Shown: positions 1 through 12,460, counted from the stretch's first letter. The stretch: 64,000 nt of DNA from Neocallimastix lanati (nom. inval.) (GCA_016946835.1 JACVTC010000014.1:91001-155000), one strand, 5' to 3'. Made by a program: numbers and translations. The notes: a model not told the origin generated them from the letters alone.

Positions 1-1244
1 GACCATCGCTTGACCAAAGAAAAGAAATTTAATTATTTATATACAGCTATTCTTACGCAGATATCAATGGAAATAAGTCTTATATCATTCAAAGGAAAAT
101 GGGAAGACGCTTTTTAATATTTAAAAGCAATGGTGCCTGAATTTAAGGCAAAACGCCTTGTAAATAAAAGTAAAAAAATTAAGAATTCAGTCACTCTGAG
201 TACTGAAATTAAAAGAAAAAGAAATAATAGACAAATAAAATGCTATATTTGTAACAAATGAGGACATAATGCAAGAGACTGTTGGCACAACCCAAAGAAT
301 AAAAATAAGAAAGGAAATAAAAAGGAACAAGCAAAGAGCCTAGATGAAAAAGGTAAACAAATAAAAAACAGTGATAACAAATGTAATTTCGCGGATACAC
401 TATTTGAGGATTATAAAACCAACTACCAAGCCGAACCCAATTACTGTACAAAAACGAGGTGTTGATGTAGAAATTATTAATCAACAGCCAAAACAAAATC
501 TCAGCTACTATGTTTCCTCTCCTGAGAAGAACACTTCCAATAAAGTAAACAAACAAATAACTTGTTGGACATTAGACTCAGGAACAACATATCCCATGAC
601 GAATCAGTTCGAAAATCTACATAATGTAAAAGAATGTAATAAAGTAATAGAGTTCTCAAATGGTGGTTGTAATAGCAACACATATAGGAACGTATGTAGG
701 TTTTGTAAACAAAAACAAAATTACATTGAAGAATGTATTATACATTCCCGTATTCAAAAGAAGTTTAATATCTATTGACAACCTTAGTGAAAATAGATAT
801 AAAACGGTCTTTTATAGATATAATAACAAAAATCTTGCCTCAGTTTATGGACCCGATAGGAATAAATTATTCACTACTAGTTCAAATTCATCAAGAGTTT
901 ACAAAATATGGACATTCAAGAACATGCTTAGGTTTAGTAAAAACAAGAAAGAAAATAACATAAAGTGTGATAATATAATATTATCATTAAATGCTGAAAA
1001 CTTTGACCTTTGGCATAGACACTTAGCTCATTTCAACATTGATAATATTAAAGAAAGTTTAAATAAAATAAATATAAGGTGCAGTTGCAAAATATGCACT
1101 TCGAAGATGAGAAATAAGCCCTATCCAAGTTTGGAAAACAAGTCAAAGGAGTCCTTCGAAGTTATACACATGGATACTGTGTCAGCTCCAGATCCATCTA
1201 TGTACGGAAACAAGTACTTTTTAACAATCTTAGACGATTATTAA
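1..1244 (+). pseudogene. Ty1/copia gag-protease-integrase fragment, degenerate
   Basis: Remnant of a copia-type polyprotein, open at the left window edge. Frame 1 (from base 1) gives the Gag C-terminus with a CCHC zinc knuckle near 241-290 (CYICNK then GHNARDC); a TGA sits between the second Cys and the Gly, and an earlier TAA lies near 109. A frameshift near 380-470 leads to the aspartic protease, seen as CWTLDSGTTYPM at about 560-600. A second shift near 650-670 continues the protease tail (LKNVLYIPVFKRSLIS) and then the GAG-pre-integrase domain with its HHCC zinc site (LWHRHLAHFN, then CSCKIC). The fragment ends just after the first integrase Asp (VIHMDTV, then YFLTILDDY) at a TAA; the rest of integrase, RT and RNase H are absent. 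At least two stops and two frameshifts make it dead. The family assignment follows from the domain order gag-PR-IN. It is a different copy from the reverse element at 3440-6998. Confidence 0.85.
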
Positions 1245-2052
1245 ATCAACAAAACAATTTAAACGGTGAGCAAATAAAAGGTATCATTAAATTAATTGGA
1301 ACAGGTCCTGTTGGTTGGCACTCAAATAAATAAATAAATAAAGTAATCTCAAGATTACATTCAATTAATAAAATTTTTTAATAATGAAATAAAAAATAAT
1401 ATAATAAAAATAAAAAAAAAAATATATATATATATATATATATTTATAAGCATATAAAAGTAGTCATTATTATTTATTCTACGAGTTTTTGTTTGCTAAA
1501 ATTTATGTACATATATATAAGATTTATTAAAAAATAAAAATATTTGATAAAAAATAATAATATTTAGTAATAGTAAAAATATTTATTTAATAATAATATT
1601 AATAATAATTAGGTTTTCATAAAAAATAATAATTAATGTCTAGTTAAGTATTGATTAAGGTTATCAGCACTATAAATATATAAACATCTTTAATTTTTTA
1701 AAGGAAGTCTATTTTTTTTTTTTTTTTTATTAAAAATAATTTATAATGTATTTTTTTGTTTCATTGATTATATTATTATTTGAAAATTAATCATCAAAGG
1801 ACAGAAAAACAAAAATAAATTAGACATTATGTCTTTAGATATTTAATAAAATAAAATCCTTTTTTTTTATTATTATTATTATTAATCAATTTAAATTATT
1901 ATTAAATAATATCTATATTTTATATATCTCTTATCTCTTATTCTATATTTTCTTTTCTTATTATTGTATATTTATTTTTTTATTTTTATTCTATATATAT
2001 AAATATATTTAATATTTCATTTTAAATATATATATGATACTACTACTACTAC

Positions 2053-2120
<68 letters not shown>

Positions 2121-2139
2121 GTAATAATAATAATAAATT

Positions 2140-2192
2140 AAAAAAAAAAAAAAAAAAAAAAAGTTAATTTAACTTTTTTTTTTTTTTTTTTT
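2140..2192. repeat. Poly(A)/poly(T) palindrome (cruciform-capable)
   Basis: A run of 23 A is followed by GTTAATTTAAC and then 19 T. The arms pair perfectly for about 24 bp around an almost absent loop. It lies directly after a long (TAA)n tract. It could extrude as a cruciform or be a head-to-head fusion of two poly(A) tails. Confidence 0.85.
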
Positions 2193-2383
2193 AACAAAAA
2201 TAATTATAATAATAAATAAAATTAATATATAATTTGTAAAGTTAAATTAATCTAGAAAACCATATTGCTTAATAAATTTTCCAATTTTTTTTTTTTTATC
2301 ATCATCTTCAGAAGCTGAAAAATAATATATATAAGAAAGTATAAAAATCAAAAAATAAAGAAATAAAATAAAATAAATAAAAA

Positions 2384-2422
<39 letters not shown>

Positions 2423-2606
2423 TTTTATATTTTACTTTAATAATAATAGTAATAATATTTAATTATAATATATTAAAACAATAGATTGCATTAAAAATTT
2501 GCTAATGAAATATATGATAGTTTTTCACAACTATTAAACATTGGTAACGTCATTGATGATGAAGAATCTTTTAAAGAATATGAAATTATTATGGTTTGAT
2601 AGGACG

Positions 2607-2690
2607 TTAAAATTAAATATGATACTCTTTAATGAATAAGGAATATATTATAATTATTCCTTATTCCTTATTCATCATATTTAATTTTTT
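2607..2690. repeat. Imperfect inverted repeat
   Basis: The left arm (AAATTAAATATGAT, then ATGAATAAGGAAT) and the right arm (ATTCCTTATTCATCATATTT onward) are reverse complements. The left arm carries an extra 8-9 nt bulge (ACTCTTTA) and the loop is short. It is a stem-loop of about 25 bp. Its role is unknown. Confidence 0.7.
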
Positions 2691-3418
2691 AATAATAATG
2701 ACAATAAAATTAAGCAAACAAACAAACAAACAAAAAGAAAAAAAATTATGTATATATAAAGAAAAAATTTAATTTATAATTTAGTATTATGAATTGTTAT
2801 ATAGTAAATTATATAAATATTTACAATAATTAATATATATATATATATATTTATGTATATAATATTAGAAGATTAGAAGCATTATATGTATATATATTAT
2901 TAAATATTTTTAAAATTGAATATATATGAATATATACATATAAAAACTTAACATTTTTCTTGGAAAAGACTCTAATAGATTAAGAGTCTCAGTTTGAGCT
3001 TTAAAAATATTAATCAGTATATTTAAAATAACAAAATTAGTATATTCAAATATTTTTATAAAATAACAAGTTTTAATTATTTTTGAAATTTCAATTTAAA
3101 ATGTATTAAAATAAACACTTTTAGTTTTGTAATCTAGAATTTTTATTTGTTATTTTTATTAATATTTTATTATTTATTTATTATTATTATAGTTTACTAT
3201 TTTTTAATAATTATTTTTTAATATTTTTTTTATATTATTTTTTACATAAATTTTAATTATATCACGATTTTATTTTATGTATTATTACAAAATGTTTATA
3301 TGTGTCACACATACGCCATATTACAATTTATATAATAATTGATTTCTAAATAATTTATAGTATATATACATAAAATTTATATATGTTAATTTTGTTTAAT
3401 AACAAGAATAATATTCAT

Positions 3419-3460
3419 ATATTAAACTTTATTTCTAACATTCCCCCTAAAGTTTAATAT
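3419..3460 (-). promoter_or_regulatory. Copia polypurine tract and LTR edge inside a hairpin
   Basis: Read on the minus strand, a purine tract AGGGGGAA (3441-3448) is followed at once by TGTTAG (3440-3435). This is the usual arrangement of plus-strand primer and 3' LTR start in copia elements. It lies just downstream of the RNase H fragment, where it is expected. The junction is enclosed by a perfect 12-bp inverted repeat (3419-3430 ATATTAAACTTT and 3449-3460 AAAGTTTAATAT). Confidence 0.7.
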
Positions 3461-3549
3461 TCTTTAAATAAAAAAATTTATTATTTTTAATTACTAAAGC
3501 TAGAAAGAATGTTGTTTCTAAATTTACTCATTATAGTAGAATTAAGATA

Positions 3550-3970
3550 TTTGGTTAAAACTATCAGCTATATTATGTTCTGATTTAATATAACTTAATT
3601 TTATTTTACCTTCTCGAACTAGTTTTCTAATTTTATGATATTTTAAATCAATGTGTTTTGACTTTAGATTTATAGTTTCATTTTCGCAATTATAAATTGC
3701 AGCTTTATTATCTTAATTAATTGTTATATTATTTATATTTATATTTAATTCTTTAAATAAATTTTTATACCATAAACATTGACGTGCGCACTCATGTATC
3801 CCATAATATTCACTTTCTACTGTAAAGACTGCTACGGTGTTTTGTAATTTAGAATACCAGCTAACAGGTCCAGAATTTATTGTCATCACGTATCCAGTGG
3901 TAGATTTTCTAGTATCAGGATCACCACCTAAATCCGCATCTACGTAGATCTATAGCGGAATCAATAACTT
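3550..3970 (-). pseudogene. Ty1/copia RNase H C-terminal part
   Basis: Translation on the minus strand gives the typical end of a copia polyprotein: DADLGGDPDTRKSTTGYV, then GPVSWYSK, VESEYYGIHECARQCLW, DNKAAIYNCEN, SKHIDLKYHKIRKLV and SEHNIADSFNQ. These carry the RNase H catalytic acidic positions (first Asp in VDADLGGD, Glu in VESEYY, Asp in DNKAA). A TAA replaces the residue just before DNKAA, so it is broken. The normal end of the polyprotein is about 100 bp upstream of the polypurine tract at 3441-3448. Reverse transcriptase, expected just upstream at higher coordinates, is missing and a gypsy-like gag lies there instead. Confidence 0.85.
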
Positions 3971-4084
3971 ACAGTTATTTTATTTTTAAATTTTAATATT
4001 TAGTTTTATTTTTCAATAAACTTTTAAAACAAAAAATTAATGATACAATATAAGTAATAAAGTATCAACTTCTTATTTATTTTA

Positions 4085-5600
4085 TTTTAATATCACCTTG
4101 TGTGGGGCTATCTAAAATTTCTTGTGCTCTCTTTAATTTATTAGATTTCTCTTTCGGTAATAAAGTAAGGATCTAGGTAGTTTAATTTTTCTGTCTCATT
4201 AATAGATAATTCATCATTATTCTCAATTTGGTTATTGCCTTCTTGAATTTCTTTGTTATCATTCTCATTATTTATTGAAGTATTATTACTCTCATTAGTA
4301 TTTTTATTAAAATCTTGATTGCTTTTTTCAGACATTAAGACATTTTCTTCGTCCTTGTCTGATATAATATTAATTTTTGATTTATTTAATTCATTGTTAT
4401 GTTTATTAGTATTAGTTAATTGTTTATGTTTATTATATGAACTCACTAAATGATTATTATGATTCATTGCTGTTGTTTGTATAGGAATTGGATTGTTCTT
4501 TAATATTTCTCTTCTAGATGGTGTAAGATTCTTACTTTTTGTTTTGGTATTCTTGATGGCAGTAGCAATGACTTCAGGTGAGTTGTTAATTATTGGAAGT
4601 GTCTTTGAGTTATTTTCTACTTGGTTGGTTTGTTTACTGGGAGTCATCCTTCTCCTAATTATTGGTTTAAATGACTAGTACTACTTGATGCTTTTTCTTC
4701 CATTTCTTCAAGTTGTTTAAAGGAATTGGGGCAATCCATAAATTTTTGTCCCGGTTGTGAGCAACGGAAACAGATAAGTCGTTTATTTAAAGTATTACCA
4801 AAATTGGAAGTATTAATCTCCTTAATTTGATTATTATTTTTGTTATCACCATTTAAGTTAGTAATCGACATGAGATTATTTCCAAGGGTAAAGGCCACAA
4901 TATTTCGTTTATTATTACTGTAAGATTGATTATTATAGTTATTATAATATTGACTATTATTATTATTATCTTTATATCCATAAGTGTTATAATTATTATA
5001 ATTAGGATTAAAATATCTCTGGATGCTACGACGACGGGATTGTCCTACTAAAAATCCTCGATAGAATGGGGGATTCATAATCGATAAACCTCTATTATTC
5101 TGAGCTATCATAAAATTATTACTGTGATAATTATTTTCATTGAATGAAACTGTATTCATCTCTCTCTCTGTTTCTTCTGCAGCCTCAGCTATCTTGTAGG
5201 CTTCGTTCAATGTTTCGTATTCAGCCTCCAATACTCTTGAGCAAGGATACATTCGAGTTTTTATTGCAATTATGTAGTCTTTTACGGAAACAAATTGTTG
5301 ACGGTCTCTGCTTAGCCTGTGATATAATCTTTTATGTCTATAATTAAATTTTTTATTGTTTCATTGTTACTAATTTTTAAATCCTTTAGAATAGAACATT
5401 TATCATTTTCAGTGATGTTTAAGTATTCTTCTATTCACGATTGAATTTGCTTTAGGGAAGGATATTTCACTTCATTTCCCTTTTTCACTTTAAGAGAATT
5501 CAAATCTCCATGCAAATCTTCATCTTTGGCTTCTAATACCCAGATGAAAATCTTTCTTGGTTCAACAATGTCATATAATTCTAGGGTTTTAGCTAGATGT
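4085..5600 (-). pseudogene. Ty3/gypsy-like Gag, broken
   Basis: Read from 5600 downward: a capsid-like domain (LAKTLELYDIVEPRKIFIWV, later NNETIKNLIIDIKDYITG), an in-frame TGA near 5440 at a position where Trp would fit, and a frameshift near 5305. The frame then continues FVSVKDYIIAIKTRMYPCSR and AEYETLNEAYKIAEAAEETE, the usual helical end of a gypsy retrotrans_gag domain. An N- and R-rich stretch (about 5115-4860) and one zinc knuckle follow (CFRCSQPGQKFMDC, about 4795-4735). In that knuckle the His of CCHC is Gln. After a further break the frame continues as a polar N/E/K-rich region ending at 4141. No gypsy protease, RT or integrase is present. It lies exactly where the copia element lacks RT, which suggests nested insertion or recombination. 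Confidence 0.7.
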
Positions 5601-6998
5601 TTAAATTATTATTTACATTAATTTTGTTTTCATTATTATTTATAATATTTATTTCATTTTCATTAGAATTTACATTATCTATATCATTTGCGTTATTACT
5701 TTCACGTTTATTAATTTGTTTTATAGTATCATTATTACTTACAATATTACTTACGTGTATACTTAATTGCTTATCTGAATAAATATTACTTTTAAAAGAG
5801 TTATTAATAAAATTATGGTATTGAGTTCAATTTTATTTTTTGTTTACATAAGTGAAATTTGAATTCTGTTTACTTCATTTGAATTATTTAAATCAATAAA
5901 TTTCTGAATGTGTTTCTATTCTTCGTTTTCAGTTGAAATAACATTTTGTAATTTATCTTCACTTATATTGACAATTTCCTTCCTCTTCTGTTTTTTAGAA
6001 ATATCCTTTAAATGAGTATTGTTATTCTCTTCGATTAAATTTGAATTTGAAGATTTGTTTACATTTGAATTATTTGAAAATTTATTTATTTATTCAAATT
6101 AATATTAGAATTATTTTTATTCAGTAAATTATTATTGTTCGAATTATTTAAATTATTATTTATATTATTATTTAAATCATTTTGATTATTATAATTATAG
6201 TCTTTAAAAATTTCTTGTATATCACTGTTATAATTATTTTCTTCAGAAAATATTGTAAAATTTATATTATCTGGAATAGTATCAGGATTTCCTATATTTC
6301 CAGGGATATCTTCATAAAATACCACTGCACGAGATAATATTACTTTATTATTATTATAATCATATATTTTATATGCATTTGGATTTAAATTGTCATACCT
6401 GGAAGGGTAGAGTTATAAAATTTCTTTCTAAATTGTTATGGAACATAATAGAAACATTTACAACCAAAAACTTTAAATTTATTGTAATTTACCTTTTTAT
6501 CAAATAGTACTTCAAAGGGGACTTTATTGTTGTTTCCTTTGTGAGGTATATTATTATGTATATAATTTGCTGTAGAAACAGCATCTTCCCAAAATCTACG
6601 ACTTAATTTTGCATCTTCAAGCATAGCACTAACATTACTAATAACTGTTCCACTAAGCCTTTCAACCCTTCCGTTTTGTTGTAGATTATAAGGTACTGTA
6701 AGTTGATGAACAATACCTTCATTATTTAAAAATTCTCTAAATTTAGAATTCGCGAATTCAAGTCCATTATCCGTTTTATTTTATAGTTTTATTAAATATA
6801 TTTTTTATTTTATTATACCATATAACGAAAGCATCAAAGGTATCCGCCTTTGATTTTAGGAATATAACCCATCCATAACGAGAATAATCATATAAAATGG
6901 AGAGAAAATATTTGTTACCATATATAGATGGTTCTGATGAACTCATAAGATCCATGCGAATTAATTCAATTAATTTAATCATTTTCTAATAATTTAAT
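5600..6998 (-). pseudogene. Ty1/copia integrase core and N-rich linker
   Basis: Read from 6998 downward: integrase around the first catalytic Asp (IRMDLMSSSEPSIYGNKYF, YSRYGWVIFLKSKADTF), then a frame break near 6775. DNGLEF carries the second Asp, and 35 residues later comes the Glu in NGRVERLSGT, so the D,D35E spacing is intact. RRFWEDAV, IPHKG and VFGCKCFYYVP follow. After another break near 6430 come NPNAYKIYDYN and VILSRAVVFYEDIPG, the typical integrase C-terminus before RT. An Asn-rich low-complexity linker (about 6230-5600) follows. The 5' part of the element (gag, protease, zinc-binding domain) is absent: coding similarity stops at the edge of the 7-bp satellite at 7018. Confidence 0.85.
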
Positions 6999-7017
6999 TT
7001 ACTTTTTATTTATTATT

Positions 7018-7247
7018 CATTATTTATTATTTATTACTTATTATTTATTATTTATTATTTATTATTTATTATTTATTATTTATTATTTATTATTTATTAT
7101 TTATTATTTATTATTTATTATTTATTATTTATTATTTATTATTTATTATTTATTATTTATTATTTATTATTTATTATTTATTATTTATTATTTATTATTT
7201 ATTATTTATTATTTATTTATTTATTTATTTATTATTTATTATTTAAT
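7018..7247. repeat. ATTATTT heptamer satellite
   Basis: About 30 nearly perfect copies of a 7-bp unit (ATTATTT and circular shifts), ending in a short TTTA-type run. It abuts the truncated copia integrase. The same heptamer recurs in several other places in the window. Confidence 0.95.
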
Positions 7248-7249
7248 AA

Positions 7250-7924
7250 GTTTTGGATATCTTAACCATTAACCATTTTATATATATATTTGTAAAAAAA
7301 ATATATTAATAGTTTAATTAAAAGGGAGAAAATATAAAAATTTATTAACATAAATTTAAACTCTTTTAATAATTTTAATAATTAAAATAATAAAAAATAA
7401 AGTATATTTAAATTTTTTAAAAAATTGTTAGAATTAAAAGTACCGCAATGAAATGTGGCGCTTAATCAAATTAACCGTTTTATTTTTAAAACTTTTAATT
7501 TTTATACTTTACAATTATATACATAATAATCTATTATTTTATTATATTATATAATTAAATTTATATAAAATTAATATATTAAAATATATAGAAAAAAAAA
7601 TTCACTTTTATATTTTTATTCATTTATTATAATTATTTTTATTATTATTACTATTATTTTAATTATTATTTCTACAAAAAAAAATAAATAAATAAATAAA
7701 TAAAATAAATAAAAAAATAAATAAAATAAATAAAAAAATAAATAAAATAAATAAAAAAATAAATAAAAAAATAAATAAAATAAATAAAAAAATAAATAAA
7801 AAAAAAATAAAATAAATAAAAAAAATAAAATAAAATAAAATATTATAAAATAAGTAGTAAAATATTGTAATATTTGATATGTATTTACAATTATATATAT
7901 AAATATATTTTTATTTTTATTTTT

Positions 7925-7956
<32 letters not shown>

Positions 7957-8309
7957 CTATTTTTTTATTTAATATTACTTATGATTATAAATTATTAGTA
8001 CATTGTAAATACTTAAAATTTATAAAATAAATCCTAAGATATAATTAGTTAATATTACAAAAAATATTATATAATTCTATATTAAAAAATTTTTATAAAA
8101 ATAATTTCAAATATAAATATAAAAAATTTAAATGTATATATATAAAAAAAATAAATAATAATAAATATGCTAAAATATATTTATAAATAATATATATAAA
8201 CAAGTCGATAAGAATATCAATAAAATTCTTTAATTTTTTTTTTTTTTTTTTTTTTTTTTTGTACTATATATATATATTATAGGTTGATAATTGATAATAT
8301 AATTTTAAT
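7250..8309. other. Intergenic, downstream of the zinc-finger gene
   Basis: Mostly A/T sequence with an imperfect (AAATAAAT)n region (7677-7835), T-tracts at 7930-7957 and 8237-8260, and TA runs. The only less simple stretch is about 7428-7480 (TGTTAGAATTAAAAGTACC onward). It begins with the same TGTTAG as the copia LTR edge at 3440, but no LTR could be established. I see no gene. Confidence 0.6.
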
Positions 8310-10100
8310 TTAAGGTGAAGCGGGTGATAATGGTGTAACAGATGGTTTAGAATTTACGGTTGATTTTGGTGTAGATTTTGGTGTTAGTATTTGTGTATTT
8401 TTTCTTTCTTTTTTCACATTATGAAAATTATAATTAATTTGTTTATTTGAATTTTGTGATGTTGCTTGCAATATTTCTTGTGATTCTGAATTGTTTCTTT
8501 CTTTATTTAATTGATGAAAAGTTAAAAGAATAAATGAATCTTTAGTAATAGATGGTGTAACAGTAACATAATTGGTTGAATCATTGGAATGATTCGTAGA
8601 AAAGAGCTTAAATAAATCAATATTATCATTAGGAATTGATTTAAAATTGAAAGGTTGGCATTTTGTCATTCTAATGTGTCTCAAGCATGAATCCGAACGA
8701 GCAAAGCCTCTTAAACATCTAGAGCAATGGTATGGTTTTATGGCATTATGAGAATTACTATGGCGAGTTAAATCAAATCTTCTTCTAAATGTCTTTTCAC
8801 AAATCTGACATATGAATGGACGAACAGAAGAATCTGTATTAGAATTATGGCATTCAGCAAAATGTGTTTTGGAAAATATTTCATTACAATTTGGATACGG
8901 ACATTTATATGGTTCCATTTTACCATTATCCACCTTTGAAATAATGCATTTAAGAATAATTGGTGGGGCATTTCTTTGAACACATTCAGAAATTAAATCC
9001 TTGAACTCCAATTTATTAATTGGGGTATTTCTTTTCTTAATAATTTGATGATCTAAAAATACAGAACTATAAGCTTCTTTTGTTATTTTATTCAAATAAT
9101 TACCTTCATATTTATAATTATTATTATTACTGGTATTTTGGTTAATATTGTATTTACGATTGAATTCATTAATGAATTTTAATCTATCGTTTTCATCTTT
9201 AAATACAATTTCATCTGGATCACGTTCCATATTTTGATTATATTGATTAAATGAATTCTCTTCTCCACTCTCCACATCTTCATCCTCCTTCTTTATTGAT
9301 GATTTTTCATTGTTATTATCATTTAATATCCCATATAAAATATTACTTACTTCTTTCTTAATGTCTTTATGTAAATAAACTTGATGATCTTCTAAATTAT
9401 TTTTTTTCACTTTGTTAATTCTATCACCGGTTTTTTTACCTACTTTTACTATTTTTGTATGATTAATATTTGTTTTACGTTCTTTATCACCAACTTTTGA
9501 CTTAGGTTTTGGACCTTTCTTATTACTCTTGCTTTTTTTTGGTATTTTACTCTCATTTAAGGTTTTACAACTATTTGAATTAACCATTTCCATATCCATT
9601 TTATCATTATTATTGTATATAAACATATTATTATTTATATTTGAATTTGAAGTAACAGGATTAGGATTGGGAATAAAATTATTTGAACTCATTGATGGCA
9701 TATCATTCATCATTGGCATATAATTTGGATTTTGACTATTATTGTTATCCTTATCTTTATTATTAGTAGAATTTATTGGCATATTATTAAAATTGGATCG
9801 ATTACCCATTGTCACTGATACAGAATTATTAATTAGAATGTTTTGATTATTATTGGTTGAATACACTGGTTGATTCATATTTTGGCTTTGACTGCAACTA
9901 CTAAAATTATTATTCATTGGTGAAATTGGACTAACAAAGTTAAAATTTTGATTATTATTATAATTATTATAATTATTATTATTATTATTATTATAATTAT
10001 AATTATTATAATTATTATAATTATTATTATTATTATTATTATTATTATAATTATTATTATTATAATTATTATAATTATAATTATTATTATTATTATTATA

Positions 10101-10142
<42 letters not shown>

Positions 10143-10537
10143 ATTATTATTATTTATATTATTATTTATATTATTATTAATATTATTATTAATATTATAA
10201 TTAATATTATTATTGAAATTATTATTAGAATTATTATTATTATCATTTGGGGTCATTGGGGTCACTGGAGTCATTGGAGTAATTGTTTGATTCATATTTA
10301 GACTAGGACTATTTGTAGTCGTCGGAATCACAGGATGAGGTATATTTGTACTACTATTTCCATAAAAACAACTTGAATCATAATTATTATAATTTTGATT
10401 ATTACTACTATTATAGCTATTGTTATTTATAGGTGACGACAAAGGCTTATCTATATTGGAATTTTGATTATTATTCATTGATGTATACACAGAATTATTA
10501 TTATTACTATTACTATTACTATTACTAATACTATTAC

Positions 10538-10609
<72 letters not shown>

Positions 10610-10808
10610 TATTATTATTATTATACTGATTATCATTCATATATGATTGATTATTTGATATAAATCTTTTATTATTAACATCAAAATTATTATTATTACT
10701 ATAATTATTATTATTATTATATTGATTATTATATTGATTATTATATTGATTATTATTATTTATATTTGATTGATTATTTGATATAACTCCTTTAAAATTA
10801 TCTTCAAA

Positions 10809-10865
<57 letters not shown>

Positions 10866-11147
10866 ATTGTTATTGTTATTGTAAGGCATGAAACTAACAT
10901 TTTTATTTTCATGTTGTACAATATTTGAATTAGAATTATTATTGTTTTGAATAAAATTAATTTGGGTATTATTACTCACATTCGTATTTTGTACTTCATT
11001 ATTATAATTTATATTATTATTAAAATAATTAGTATTAAAATTAGAATTACTATTCATATTTGGTCCAGAGTTCATATTATTAATATTATTATTACTAAAG
11101 CTTATGTTCCTATTCATTTGATTATCATTATAATATTTCATATTTAA

Positions 11148-11191
<44 letters not shown>

Positions 11192-12362
11192 TACTATTTG
11201 TATTTAAATTGTTCATGTTTTGCGATTGATTATGATAATTTATATTTTGAGTATTATTTAGTTGTCTAAAATTCATATTACTGAAGTTATTGTTACTATT
11301 GCAACTTATATTTGATGAATTATTATTAAAATTCATATTTGAATTATTATTACTTATATTATTATTTATATTTTGATTAATATAATTCATAGGATTATTA
11401 TTATAGTTCATTGTATAGCTTGTATCATTTGAATTGTTAGAATTATTAAATTTTATATTATTAGGAATATTACTATTTGTTATACTATTATTTGGCATAT
11501 TCTTACTTGATATACTTGTATTTGGTTTATTATTATTAAGTTCATTATTAATTATATTATTTAATATTTTATTATTTGGAACATTATTATTTACATTCAT
11601 GGTGGTTAAATTGTTACTGACATTACTATCATTACTATCATTAGTTTTATAATTATTTGTATTATTTATATTTTGACTATTATTGTTAAAATTCACAATT
11701 TGAATATTATTATATCTCATTTGATTATTATTAATGTTTAAATTTTTGTTATTGTTACTATTTGAAATATTACTATTCATTTTAATTGAATTATTAAAAT
11801 TTGTAGTTTGTTGGGAACTACAATTTCTTAAATTATTTATATAATTATGAAATAATTGGTGGTCACCATTATTATTATTGTTTGAAAGATTCCCATTTTT
11901 ATTATCTAAATCAATAAGTTGATTCAAACTAAAACTATTTATTTTATTTTTTCTATTGACATTATTATTATTAGGGTTTATCTGTTGTTGGTTAATATTA
12001 TTTATATTCTTATTTTGATTAAAATTATTTGATTCATTATTTATTTCAATTTGGTTATTATTATTCTTTTGATGATTAAAATTATAATTTGGTATATTCT
12101 GATTATTATAATTATTGGTTTGTGGTTTATTATTAATTAATGAAATTCCATTATTTCTTGATACAACATTTCCAGAAGATATATTATTATTGTTATTATT
12201 GTAATTCACACACATTCCCATATTAGAATGACCAAAGTTATTTCCCGTTTGACACATTTGTGGCTTATCGATAGTATCATAATTACTAGTTCTTTGATTT
12301 TGTGAATCTTTTAAGGAATCAACTGATATTTTATCATGTAAAATATTTTCATTTATTTTCAT
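8310..12362 (-). CDS. Asn-rich C2H2 zinc-finger protein, probable transcription factor
   Basis: Uninterrupted 1350-residue frame from an ATG at 12362 to TAA at 8310. About the first 920 residues are low complexity, dominated by Asn (AAT repeats) with Ser, Gln, Met, Tyr and a TPMTPVTPMTP stretch near residue 705. A strongly basic region (KIPKKSKSNKKGPKPKSK onward, about 935-985) could be a nuclear signal or DNA-binding extension. Zinc fingers lie at about 1150-1240. Finger 1 is C-x4-C-x12-H without its last His. Finger 2 is canonical (CQICEKTF...HSNSH, C-x2-C-x12-H-x3-H). Finger 3 ends in Cys (CSRCLRGF...HIRMTKC, C-x2-C-x12-H-x5-C). The C-terminus is Ser/Thr/Pro-rich and ends SPLSPASP. The finger layout, with a partly degenerate set ending in FARSD...RH and Cys, resembles fungal regulators such as the Crz1 group. 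That is a family-level impression, not an assignment. No intron is needed. Target genes are unknown. Confidence 0.88.
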
Positions 12363-12419
12363 ACTGTTTAATTGTATATATATATATATATATAATATAA
12401 ATTAATTGAATAAAATTAA

Positions 12420-12460
<41 letters not shown>

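Larger units (their letters stand above)
1330..3418. other. AT-rich non-coding stretch, part may be copia LTR
   Basis: No open frame with coding character on either strand. It holds a (TAA)n microsatellite (about 2047-2128), TA-dinucleotide runs (1420-1442, 2393-2420), poly(A)/poly(T) tracts and two hairpins listed separately. The right part, up to 3440, should contain the LTR of the reverse copia element, whose inner edge is visible at 3440. I could not find the outer edge: no clear matching TG terminus or target duplication was seen. Confidence 0.6.

Noticed and set aside
1-6998. A single copia element split by an inversion
   Set aside because: The forward and reverse pieces overlap in the first integrase Asp region but differ clearly there, so they are two separate copies.
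9948-10301. Long plus-strand frame of almost only Ile
   Set aside because: It is the antisense shadow of the AAT (Asn) arrays of the zinc-finger gene.
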